Source: Monoplex corrugatus (lineage: Eukaryota > Mollusca > Gastropoda > Littorinimorpha > Ranellidae). Taken from it: a stretch of DNA of 64,000 nt. Positions 22,059-35,300 of this stretch are shown here, piece after piece. The stretch's first letter is position 1. Every line of letters begins with the position of its first letter. A model generated the notes under the pieces. The model was not told where the DNA came from and searched no databases. It was given only the letters and a program-made list of their open reading frames with translations. The position numbers and the translations under genes are program-made. The stretch spans positions 50,059,250-50,123,249 of the forward strand of contig JAPXFY010000016.1 of the NCBI GenBank assembly GCA_030674185.1, read 5' to 3'.

Positions 22059-23339
22059 TTATCTTTTCTTAAAGTAATTCAACATTGAGTTTACTTGTTT
22101 GGCTGGACTTTTCATTTGGCTTTTTCTCAGTCTTGTATCAGCATTCCCTGCTGCAGAAATTACATTGTGCTTTTGTATTGCCATTTCTGCAGCAATCTCT
22201 CGCTGAATTTCTGGTGGCAATGCAGAAAAGATGTCAGGATCCACACCTTTAGGTGCAGACATCTTTGGATTATGAATGGAGTGGATCAGAGAGGACTTTT
22301 TGTGTGGAAAGATTTTTGTATTAGTTTTACTCAATGCCTCTGCATGTTCTGGTTCACCAGGGAGTTTTGTGTCAGATGATTTAAAACTTGTGTTTAGTTT
22401 CAGGCAGTCCTGAGTGTTTTCTTGTGAAAAGGAAGCACCTTCACTGTCTAATGTCTGAGAGGTACACACTATTTTGCTCAAAGAATGAGAGGAACACAAG
22501 TCTGTCTTTGCTGCTGGACAATTATGCTCCTCGTCTGCAGTCTGCATATTTTGCATTACATAATCACCTTGTGGAGGGCAATGGAACTGACTGTTTGTTT
22601 CAGTACTGAACAATTCATCTTCCATGGGAACACTCTGTACAGAAGACACTTTTCTGACTTTGGATTTTGTGGGACTGAAAATGGCCTTTTTTGTCCGGAC
22701 AAACAACTTTCCATCAGCAGTCCTTTCTTCTCCAGATCTTCCAGGATCTGGTTCCTGTCTCTGTGAGCACACCCTGAAGTAGATGGCCTAGCCATTTGCT
22801 GTTCATCAGCTGACGTCCGGAGTGGATATGTTTGAAGAATTTCTTGTTGTATATCTAATGGCAGTTGAAGAAACACTTCCAGACTGACACCAGGTGGAAG
22901 CGAGACATTTCCTTTCTCATGTGAAGACCCAGCAGCTGGCTGTGGATTCTGATTCTTGCAGATCTCAAAAGTTTGGGCTGCTGAATGTGCACGATTGCCC
23001 GCCTCATCCAAAACCTTAGGATTTTTACAAAAGAAGCTAGTAATTCACCAAAAGACCTTTTCTTAGAATTGTCTGTAACATTGTGCGTAGTTGTCTTCAT
23101 TTTCGCAGGAAGTAATTTGGGTGTGCTTCCAGAATCACTATCGGAACTTCATGATAATGTTGTGAGGCTGGTGACACAAGCTGTGATGTGAAGAAATTGG
23201 TGATGTTGTTGTTGGCCATCTCCTCTAGTTTGGCAAAAGCGACATTTATCAGCGTCAGGTGGAAAGGTTCCTTGGTGTTCACCATCTTGTGGAACAAGGA
23301 CATTGCCATGGTAACAAGGTGTTTCTTGACTATTTCCAG
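22059..23339 (-). CDS. POLI: POLI exon 9: little-finger end, two UBMs, C-terminus
   Basis: The exon starts after GGTCAG with LEIVKKHLVTMAMSLFHKM and FHLTLINVAFAKLEEM in one frame. At about 23150 that frame runs on to a stop, while SDSGSTPKLLPAKMK continues in a second frame. At about 23035 a third frame takes over (NPKVLDEAGNRAH, then UBM1: VSLEVFLQLPLDIQQEILQ), and at about 22715 the first frame returns (KLFVRTKKAIFSPTKSKVRK) through UBM2 (VDPDIFSALPPEIQREIAAE) to SMLNYFKKR and TAA. No GT-AG introns of normal size explain the shifts. UBM helices with L-P-x-x-I-Q-x-E-I bind ubiquitin, as at ubiquitinated PCNA. Confidence 0.85.
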
Positions 23340-26300
23340 CTGACCTGTGGACACAAGATTTAAAAAATTTTCATATCACAACATATATGTTACAAATCTC
23401 TAAGACACAAATCTTTCTAAGGAAAACCTTTCAAAAAAACTAGACTGCAAAACTGTTAAATAGAAGCGTTCATTCACAATCAGAGAAAAATGAACTTACT
23501 AGATGCAGTCTTGCATGGGTTAATCATCACACAAATTAAAAAGAGAAATGCCAAAACAAAACATGGCTGCTGTTGTTGGGAACATTCAGATTCAGAAACT
23601 GAACAGTCACACTGGATCAGTCAGAAAGATTAATGACAAAGGTTCAGAAAACTGCGCTCACAACTCTAACCAACCATTCAGATTCAGCATTCTCAAACCC
23701 AAGCTTGTCCATTCAAAAGATAAAACACCTAACCAAAAAAAAAAAAAAAAAAAACCACTCAACTATTGATCATGTCTCTTGTGATGACTGTGGCAATGAA
23801 AACACCAATGAAACACCTGCCTGTGACAATGAAAACACCAATGAAACATCTGACTGTGACAATGAAAACACCAGTAAAATACCTGACTGTAACAATGAAA
23901 ACACCAGAGAAACACCTCACTGTGACAACGAAAACATCAGAGAAACACCTGACAGTGACAATGAAAACATCAGTGAAATATCTGACTGTGACAATAAAAA
24001 CACCACTGAAAACCTGACTGCGACAATGAAAACACCAGTGAAACACTGACTGTGACAATGAAAACACCAGTGAAACATCTGCCAGTGACAATGAAAACAC
24101 CAGTGAAACACTGACATGTGAGGAACACTTAATGAAAACACCAGTGAAAACCTGTTGGACAATGAAAACACCAGTGAAAACCTGCTTGTGACAATGAAAA
24201 CACCAGTGAAACACTCCCTAGTGACAATGAAAACACCAGTGAAACACCTGACTGTGCGAACAAATGAAAACACCAGTGAAATACCTGACTGTGACAATGA
24301 AAACACCAGTGAAACACTGCAGTGACAATGAAAACACCAGTGAAACTACCTGACTGTGACAATGAAAACACCAGTGAAACACCTGACAGTGACAATGAAA
24401 ACACCAGTGAAACACTGCCAGTGACAATGAAAACCAGTGAACACTGACTGTGACAATGAAAACACCAGTGAAAACTGATGACAATGAAAACACCAGTGAA
24501 ATACCTGCTGTGACAATGAAAACACTGCGATGAAACACCTGACCGTGACAATGAAAACACCAGTGCAACACTGACTGTGACAATGAATATGCCAGTGAAA
24601 CACCTAGAGTGACAATGAAAACACCAGTGAAACACCAGACCATGACAATGAATACGTCAAAACACTTAATTTGGCAATGAATCATCGTGAAACACCTGAC
24701 TGACAATAAATACCCCATGAAACCACACAGTCCCCTGTGACAATACAACACATGAAAACACCTAGCCCAAATGAATCTCACACCATGAAAACATCAGTCC
24801 TGACTGTGACAATAAATACACCATGAAACACCTAAGATCCAGTGAATCTCACATGAAACACCTAAGACCATGAATACACCCATGAAACACCTAAGTGATA
24901 ATGAAACACCCATGAAACACCTGACTGTGACAATGAACACACCATGAAACACCTGACTGTGACAATGAATACACTGATGAAAAAGAGCACGAATGAAATG
25001 CCTAGACTATGACAACAAATAATAACAATAATAATGATAACGATTTTTATAAGGTGCAAAATCTTGATATACAAATCACATCCCCTTTCAAAAATGTATT
25101 CTCAAAGTTTAAATGTGTCTAAATAGAAAATTATAACAGGTGAATTATTTCCACATTTTGAGTGTTCATTTTTAAACACTTACATTTTAAAGTGAGTTAA
25201 AAGTTCAGAAATAAAAATGTTATATTTTTGCCCCATTTTCCTTTGTGCATCATATCTTTGCTAAACAACCTAGAACTAAAAAGATAAAGGCACTGGCAAA
25301 ATCATACAACAGAGCCAACTCATGAGCAGAGACAGCAATGGAGCACCCAATTTTATGCTGAGCAGCGTTCATATCATGTGACAGGGAACACAACTTCAGA
25401 CAAGCTGGACATTAACAACACTAAATTTTAGAAATCAAGCCTGATGAAGCTATCAAGAGAAGACCACTAGCCAGCAGGTCAAAGACAAGAACTACTGCTC
25501 AAGAGTGAATATTTAGTATTAAAGTCAGGAAACAACCTTCACACCTTGTTCAAGGTTGTTACAGTTAAGTCATCCATCAGAAATTAAGAGATAACCCACA
25601 AGCATTCATAAAATCAAGAAGCAACCAAAAATTAGTAGTAAAAGTTAGTTACAGAATTATCATTAATTTCTAAAACCCAGCCAACAGTGCAGATCCATAT
25701 CAGGGCTACAACCATCTCAGAACACACAAAACACTTCAATGACCCTGGAAAAAAAAAAAAGAAAGTGAAATACACAAACCAATCAGTTTGCTCACATAAT
25801 CAAGGATATGTCCTTGGCACTGACCATTCCACCCAACTTAACATCAGGGGGTTTAATTTAAACCTGACTGCAAGTTTATAAACGTGACTAGGTACACTAA
25901 AAAAATATACACAGGAACTGGACTAAACTACCCAAAATTGCTTCTGCACATCACACTCATTCCATAAAGCCAAAAATGCTGTTACTGGTAATACTTATAC
26001 CCCATTATCAATCCCAATAGAAAATAAGGCTTTATCATAGAACACAGGCGGGTGGATGCACCAGTATGGCTGAAAATGATAAGAAGAGATAAAAGAAAGC
26101 AAAGGAGCAAGGCATAAACAAAATGAGTGAGAGAAAATACTGTTATTTACTAGAAGGTGGGAATACTATTTATACTGGAAGAGCTCTGGCATCCACACAG
26201 GGATTAGTTACAGGAAACCTGGTCATAACAGCAAGGTTGTCAAAACAAAGTAAAGTGTGGTTATAACATCATCATCATCAGGTGCCCTGCCGCATGGCGT

Positions 26301-29300
26301 TGGCGACCATGGACTTCCAACCATCTCTATCTCTCGTTGCCCCCAGTATCTCCCCCACCCTCCTCATCCCCAGCCACTCTGCAAGTCCGTCCAGCATTCT
26401 CTCCCTGGATCTACCTGTGCTCTCTTTCCCTCCAGCTTTCCCATTGTGACCAGGTGCTCCAAATCCCCCTTCCTCATAAAATGGCCTATAAATGTTGCCT
26501 GTCTTTTCCTAATCTTCCTTATGAGTGATCTACTTGTGTCTGCCTCCATCAAGACTGTCTCGTTTGTTTTCTTTGCTGTCCATGGAACTCTCAACATTCT
26601 TCTGAGAAACCACATCTCAGCTGCCTCAATCTTGCTCTGGCTTTGCTTGCTGACTGTCCACACCTCGCATCCGTACAACAGTATTGGTTCTATATAACAT
26701 TCAAGGACTCTCTTTCTGATGTTAATTGATAGGCATTTGTTGGTAAGAATGCTTGTCATCTTCTTGAATGCTGTTTTGGCTTGGCCGATTCTGCCAGCTA
26801 TTTCCGATGTGCATCTACCGTCTGATAAAATGACCGTTCCCAGGTATCTGAACTTATTAACCTGTGTCAAGGTTGTGCCATTTGCTGTTATTTTGCATGA
26901 GGGGATTTCATGTTTTTTACTGATCACCATGACTTCAATCTTCCTGCTGTTTAGTTCCAACCCCTTACCTTTGCTTTCTATTTCTAGTATATTCCCAAGG
27001 TTTTGTAGGTCCCTTTCATTTTCTGCAATTAGCACGGTGTCATCTGCGTACCGAATGTTGTTTATCATTTTCCCTCCAACCTTTAATCCAGGGTCTTCTT
27101 CTAGGTTTCTCATGATGTTTTCGTTATATAGTGGTTATAACACGCTGTCTTAAAATAAAGGATGCTGTTAATAGGTTCCATGGCATGAAAAAGACATTAT
27201 CAAATTACAGTCATACACTGACCTGTGTGATTTTAGCAGCACAGCCAGATGGTATGTTGCACTGTCGACTCTCCCTGTGCAGGTAGCGGTTTTCCTTGTT
27301 CATTTTACGCACAGTCAGTCTCAAGGTGTGAGGTGTGCGTCCATCTTCTTGCATCCTGAAAATGGATAACTGTCATCATTTTCCATTTCAGTTTTTCTCT
27401 CAAAACAGCATTTCCAAGCTCCGAATAAATTTCATACCCACCAACATTGCAGGTTCCATGTGACAGAAAAAGATTCAAAATAATCATGGCATTAGCAATA
27501 AATTTTCATAACCATCATAATAAACTTATATACCTGAAATATACAAATTAGTTGAAACTGACTGGCTTCAGATCTGATCTTTTAACTTCACAGACTAAGT
27601 TGTCCAGCAGATTCTATTTCACAGTTTCATGAAGCAGAACTAGTGTTTCCACCTTCCAATACAACCACACAAGTTTAAATGTGCTTTGAGGAAAACATCT
27701 GTGTGTTGCCACAAGTCCACCCTGCTGTGAACAGGTACCTGATGCTGTTTAGGGATGTGGAAGGTAAAGCAATGAAGGACAGAAGATGGACCCTGCTCTC
27801 TTCATGTTGGCCCTGAGATAAGATCATGCTTCAAACAATTAACTCTCCAACAATCTACAGGTGATGGTAACATGTTTACCTTAGGCTTTACCTTTCAACG
27901 TTTTGGAGGATAAAGCAATAATGAACAGGTGATGGACCTGTCCTCGCCATAATGCCAGCACATAGAGCTTATGCCTATGTAGGGGGCTTATGCTATTTCA
28001 TTTTGGATCTTATCCATCAGTGGCAGCCGTGATATCAAGTGCATACCAAATTTATTCTGAGTGCAGAAATGTTACCTTGAGAATCTGAATCTGAAACTGA
28101 AATGTGAGAAAGCTCTAACAAAACTACTGACTTCCATTCTAAATATTCAAGCAAGGCGAATGATACACCTATGATAAACAAAAACTAGATACCCTTAAAC
28201 TATACACCAAACAGATGCACAAACATGTGTATTAAATATGTGATACATCTTTACAACTTAACAGAACTTTAAGGAAAAAACACACGAAACAAGTCATATA
28301 AAAAAAAAACATAATATAAACCACTGCTCAACACATACATTCAGGTCATGTAATGTTGCCCTATGTGATGTCTATACTGACTGGGGGAAACACTGTGTGT
28401 ACAACAACCAGTCTCACCTGTCACCCATAGCATAATTGAATTCAATGGTAGCTCTTGCAGCAGACATCACAACAACCCTCCTCCACTTACTCAAACCTTC
28501 ACACTGCTAATGTTGGTGATGTTGTTTATACAGAGGGTGGGTGGTCTGCCCAGATGTCTTTTGGCCACAACTTTACCTTGTAAAACTGTTATCATTAGGG
28601 TTGTGTTGGTGTTGCAGTTGCATGACCAATTTTGTTCATTTCTGCCAGCATTTAACATTGAATTGTGAGTTCATGCAAAATGCTTTCATTTTTTCTTTTA
28701 TCAGTCCATCTGACTCTAGCAAGCTGCCTGTAGAACAACTGTTTCCATCTTATTTTTTCTGCAAGTCCAGACTTCAGTCATATTAACTAGTCTAAGACCA
28801 GTCTAGCAAACTGTAAATGGGTTCTCACTCTTTATCAGAGATCCAGAGGGAGAGCAGAAGGGCCCCAAGAAGGCTGAGGTCTCCATCACATCACCTCCCT
28901 TAAGATCTTCAACCAACCTTTACTATTTCTATCATGTCTACTACAATCACCAATGCTATGATGATAAGAATGGGGATGATAGTGATGATGTTATGGTGAC
29001 AATGAGTGCTATGGTGATAATGAGTTCCATTTCAGATTAAGATTGCCTAACAGGGCTGTACTCTAAGCTTATTTTCATAATACATCCTGATGTCAACCAG
29101 GCCTGAGAGATACAGACACCCGCAATGTTGGTCAGGAAATTTGAGCAACACCCTCAATGATGTATCTGTCAAGTGGATGAGATTCGAACTTGTGGTCCCA
29201 GCTTTCCAAACAACCCTACAGCAAGCTGAACTCTAGGCAGGATCTGGTTGGGCTCAAAATCCCACAATAATTCTTTTTTAAACGCTATGATTGCCCAGTC

Positions 29301-32300
29301 AGCTGATTATTGCACTATTTGCACCAAGAAATCTTTCCTGCATTTTTTCCCAGGTGCGAAGAGTACTCCTTCCACCTGAAGAAAGCCTCATGAAGGAAAG
29401 AAAATATTTTCAAGGCACTAAACAAGTGACCCTGAAGAAGGGGGAATTTCTAGACATTTCAGACACACTGGCACTACCTAATTACCTGGGTAAGAGGTTT
29501 GTAAACAGTTGTGTGATCCTCAACACGGCATCCTTTTCACTACTGCAGCGACGGAAGGAATCCTCAATACTCAGCATCTGTCCAGAAAATAAAACATTAC
29601 ATTACATGCTATTATTCCACATTGTAATCCACAACTAAGAAAAAGATTTTCATGTTTTTCATACTTTTGTAACAAATAATACAGATAAATGCAAAACAAA
29701 TAACAAAGCACAATGGCAGTCATATCATAAAAAAAGCAATGTATGCAAAATATCCATATGCCTAAAACACATACTATCTGAAGCAAAAAGTACATATGAA
29801 AGAAAAAACATATTGCTGCACAGTTCTGTTTAATCTGCCAATAGGTCCATGAAGCGTTTTTCTTTCTCATTTCCACATAGCATTCTGTCACAAAGTGTAG
29901 CATTTCAACAAAAGTGTAGCACTTGACAACTCTGCTATTCAAACATATCATAGTATCCTTTAACATGTGTTTCTGGGGAATGCTGACAGGTTCAAACTTA
30001 TGCTTGGCAAACTTACTTCCCAATGTATATGATATAATTATTTTGATGTCCTTCAATGGACACCCTTTTGAAATATCCATACAGTGAATTGAAATAAGAA
30101 AAAAAATCTGCTTACCTGAGGTCTGCTGTAGGTTACAACAGGACTGTCATCCACAGCAAATGAAAGCTGATGGATTGCAGTAGCCATGGTAAAACCAAAT
30201 TCTTCTTCCAGCTGTCTGGGTGGAAACTGCTGCAGATCATTGACAGTTTCTATCCCTAAAGCTTTCAATCGTCTGCTGGTTGCCCCACCAATCCCTGTAC
30301 AATATGGAAAGTGTTAAAGGTTAAATTTAGAAGAGGATCAAGACAAACAGAGCAAACTTAGTGGTTGCAGTACATAAACTTGCTGGTTGTGGTATGAAAG
30401 GCATGCAGGAGTCATAACCTGCATGCAGACTGGCCCCTTCCAGCCCTCTCCACTTTCTTGCTACTAGAAATCTGACATAATACAGTCTATGTACTACCAG
30501 AAATCTATGTGTGCTACAAATCTGACATGACACAGTCTACAGGCTACTAGAAATCTGACAGGTGTTGTTAGAGATCTGACATGATACAGTTCATGTGTTA
30601 CAGAAACATGACTTAACAGTCTACTGCTAGAAATCCGATATGATATACAGTCTATGAAGCCAAATACTAAATTAAAAGAAAATTCAACACTCCAACTTAC
30701 AGATGGCAAGAAATCCAAGTCTGATGTCTCTGTGGCCCACACTCTATGAAAATCATGTAGACGGTACCAGTTACCATGTGCAGTGGTTAAGTGCAATGAC
30801 TACAGACTGGAAGGTTGTGGGTTTGAATCCAATAGTCCTGTCAAAATCATATTCTTTGGCCCCTAACTGGCAGCTCAGTGTGCCATAGGCTCACTGAAAG
30901 ACTGTGACCACATAGTCAAGTCACATCCACTTCACGGCTGCATCAGTGAGGGTGTCACCTGAATCTCCTGACCAACACTACAGGTATCTGTATCTCTCAA
31001 GCCTGGCTGACACCAGGATATGTTATGATAGTAAGCTCTGTCACACAATCTCAGTCCTAAATGGAACTCTATGGTACCATGATCATCATCCCCATTTATC
31101 ATACTCATAGCATTGTGAAAGTTTAAGGTTCTGGGTGATTAATATAATATAAGAAACAGGACAGAAAAAAAATGATTGTGGAGAGCTGGATGTCACAGAA
31201 CAGAGATTGGATCTGAACTTCTTGCTGTCTATAGACAAGTGTTTTTACCATGTGAGTATTACTCCTACAGCAGAGACCAACCAATCAACCAGTAAACACA
31301 CACACACACAGACACTAACACCATGAACAATTCACATTGTATGACTGCTTTATGACAAAAAACTGCATTCACTTCCATCAAAAAACTCTCTCCCATGTCA
31401 ACATATGTGCAGACCTGCCAGTACCTAATTCCCTTTCGTGTATATGCATGCAGAACATAAAATATGCTGATAAAGATCCTGTTAAGTCATATCAGTGGCT
31501 GGCTATGGAAACATGAAACCACGCAGCATGCACATCCACAGAAGACACAAACTGTCTAACCACATAATGGAATATGGTCAGCTCGCCTAACAGCCTGATT
31601 GTGTGTAATGTGCAGCAGTCTAAATCAAGTTGAAGAATAGTGCTCATCGTCATCGTCATGTGCTCTACCACATAGTGTTGGCGATCATGGTCCCTCCAAT
31701 GCATCTCTCCCTTGTCTCAGTAAGCACATCTTCCACCCTCTCTGTCCTCAGCCACCCTGCAAGTCCTTCCAATATTTCCTACCTGGTGTTGAGAATAATC
31801 AGGGCTTAAAACAGGAGGAAAAATCCACTGAAACTAGGGGGTCCGGGGGCAAATCAGGGCCATAACTTGCGCGGGTTGTATGAACGCTTGCAAGCCGATC
31901 ACGGATGCCTTGCTCCTTTCGGTTTTTTTTTGTGTGTGTGTTTTTTGGACAAACCAAAATTAACGTTTTAAGCCTGAATAATGCTATACAAGAACATTTA
32001 TGATAATAATAGTAATAGAAAAATCATAATGATAATAAAACTAAAAACTCTACTCCTCTACAAAAACTGAAGAAAACTGGAACAACTTGCCAGGTATATG
32101 GCGAGCACTCTGAAGCCCTGTGATGAGGGAGAGAGCATTACATGGATGAATAGTGGTCTGCTGGTTAGGTTTATGCTGGCTGCCAACCAGTTTAGCCAGC
32201 AGCTTGTTGTGAGCAATGCCAGCACAGCAAGTGATACCCAGCTCAATATTCATGGCTGACCGGATGTCTGCAGCAATCTGCGACCCAATCGCCAGGCGAT

Positions 32301-35300
32301 GGTGGCAGCCACAAGGGCAAATTTTGACAGTAGATGGGTCAGACTGTGAAGCCAAGTCTGAAAAACAAACGACTAAGCATAAACATGGATAGAACTTTTA
32401 TCCCTCCGTATACAAACAACAAACAAAACCAATCCAATAGCAAACAACTCACCTGTCGACATCACCGGGTTCAGTGTTGGCTACTGCACACCTGGACACC
32501 ACCATCTCCCTCCAGGCCACTCTGTCTTGACTTTTGTGGACAATTTCTTGAATAATAAGGCCACCAATGTTGGTAGTGTTCGCGATGCATGAGATTGGAG
32601 GTCTGCCTTTCTTCCTTTTTGCCACTGTTTTTCCTTGAAAGATGGTTGCCATGAGGTCCGTGTTCTTGTTGCGTGACACATGGCCAATGTATTTTAGTTT
32701 TCTCTAAAATACTACAATAGCAAATGAGAAATATAAAGTATTATTATTTTTTCATGTGGGATAATACTGGGAAAAGGGGCTAGATTCTTTATTATGTTAC
32801 TGTTTCCACTCCTTTTTATAATTTGGATTTTTTTTTTGAAACAAAGTAACTTTAATAAAATAAAACACACATGCAGAACTAGCCAAACAACAAGTGGCCC
32901 AGCACTGCAATGGCGATCTCATCTTGGGCTGTGACAACAACAACAAAAAAACAAAAAAAGGAAAAAGGGAAAGAAATACAGATACAATACACACAAAAAA
33001 CAAAACTAGTATGCAGATTGTGCAGTAATGTAACTTTTGCACAATTTTATACATAAATATATCCATATACATACAGATATATAGCATACACACACACATA
33101 TATATATATAAATGTACATACATATATCTATTTACACACACACACACATCCCAAAAAGTCGGAAGAAATAAACAACAACAACAACAAACAAAAAAGGATA
33201 TAAAATGGAAAAACCAAATTACCCTGGGGGTAGTAGACATGGCCAGTGACATCAACGCTTGCTGTCCCTCCTTGAATTCTTTGCTCCACCATTTCAGTCA
33301 CGTCCAGGTAATTCTCATCAAACCCCAGGCGCTCAACGTAAGGTGTGTACTTCATCAAAAATTCTGTGATACAAACAAAAAATTTTTTTTGCTTTAAAAA
33401 AGATTGGTTTTGGTGACATGCAATTTAGCTGTAAAAATGTACCTGTTCTTCTAATAATTTTATGTGACAAAGTAGATAATTTATTCATTCTTTAACGTCT
33501 TTTCATTACAAGTGATATTAGAAAATTTTGTGTGTGTGTGTGTATATGAGTGTATGTATGTGCGGTTGTTGTGTGTGTGATCTGTGTGTGTGTATGCGAG
33601 CGTGCGCGTTTGTGTGCGTGCATGCTGTGTTTGCGTGGTTGCGTGCGTGCGTGTGTGTGCGTGCGTGCGCTTGTGTTTATATTATTCAAATCTCACTGTC
33701 TCTATATATATATCGCAAAACAAATCTCAGCAAGCATGACAAAGCAAATATCAAAATATAAACAAATTAATATCTGTGTTGCAACTGGAACATCAAAATG
33801 TAACATCCCCATACTAAAGCATTAACACCATCAACCAGTTTCCACCTTAAACAGAATAACTTATACCCAAAAATCTTCAAAGACACACAGCCAATCAAGT
33901 GTAACAGCAATAAATTTCCGTATTCGTACCAGATATCTTGTAGGACATTTCCCTGTAGCGAGTAAGGTCTTCACCACTGACCAGCACAAGTTCAGGACAT
34001 TTTTTTTTGGCTTCAGCAATGCCCATAAGCTTGGTTACTCCCCTTGCCCTGGCTGGATAGTTGCAGGTGACCACCAAGTACTTCTGCTGGATTCCTGGCA
34101 AGTATGTAACGTAACATAAATTAAGCAATTATGAGTATTGCACATTTGTCACACATTTATCTACTGATTAAGTTCTATTTATGATGATTACATTTTTACA
34201 TTGAATATTTATACTTCATATATAAATGATCCCACACTTATTCATTGATTCTATTCTATTCATAATGAAATATACTGATTACATTCAAATTCATTTTTGT
34301 TAAAACAAAAATCAATGTTAATTAAAAACAAAACGCTTTCTACTGTGTGCTGACTTCACAACATGAAGTGTGTACATAATCATTACTAGAAATATATACA
34401 TTTATATCCATTTCAGCTATTTCCCCTTTAAGTCTTCTTCCCCATTTTGATATACACACTGCACATGTGTGTATACACTGACATCTATACACACCAAGAA
34501 AGTTCAAAATAATGCTGTTCAGCTCATTTTCAAAACGGCCAAATCTCCCTTCTTAACAAATCATCCACTGGCGTCCTGTCCAATCAAGAATCAGTTACAA
34601 AATGTCCTCATCATTCTTTGTATTTGTCTCTGAAAAAGTTCCTCACTATCTCTCGACATTCTTAACATCTAAACCACACACAGAAAACTTTGCTCTTCTA
34701 TTTCTGATTCATAAATTTACTCAACATGAATATTTCTTTGTCAAAGATTACAGATATTCTATGACATTGACTACATGGCAATATGACCAGACTCACCCAG
34801 AGGAACATCTTTCAGTGCTGGGTTGTGTATCATTTCTACCTGGGCGTAGAAACAGTCCACATCTATGTGCACAATGGTCCTTGGATGATCACGTTTCTAA
34901 CTGGTAATGCTGTAATAAAGACAATGAATAAGTGAGACCTCCAACAACAACAAACATTAGGAATAATAAAATAAAAACACCACATAGGCCTCATAAACAG
35001 AAGTGTCAGAACACTGCAATGAAACAGGACACCAGTGTCCATGGAAAAACAAATATCTACTTCTAGCCCCTGAAAAATTACAATTCAAGTAGAAAAATTA
35101 AAGAAGCACTGGAAATCATCAGGGACTGACTATCACTGGACAGAGGCACTGGATTTCAGCTTCATGCAATCTATGAACAAATGTTCACATTACATGACCG
35201 TCATTCATCTGACAGACAGAGCCAAGCACACAGCTAACATCTGTCCTTATGAAAGCCTCAAGAAAAGCTGAAAAATAACAATCCAACAAGCAGTAGACAT

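Larger units (their letters stand above)
23340..27222. other. POLI: POLI intron 8
   Basis: The intron holds a 33-base minisatellite (23770-25010), a SINE-B copy (25665-26215) and a LINE-A insertion (26268-27130). The remainder shows no gene. Confidence 0.7.

Noticed and set aside
23633..24781. Frames of 80-190 codons over the 33-base minisatellite
   Set aside because: The unit length is divisible by three, so frames stay open on both strands by construction; the array lies in a POLI intron.
23770..25010. CRISPR-like array
   Set aside because: The units are contiguous with no unique spacers, and the DNA is clearly eukaryotic.
30777..30850. Functional tRNA gene
   Set aside because: A- and B-box-like motifs are present but no cloverleaf folds and the sequence continues into a dispersed SINE body.
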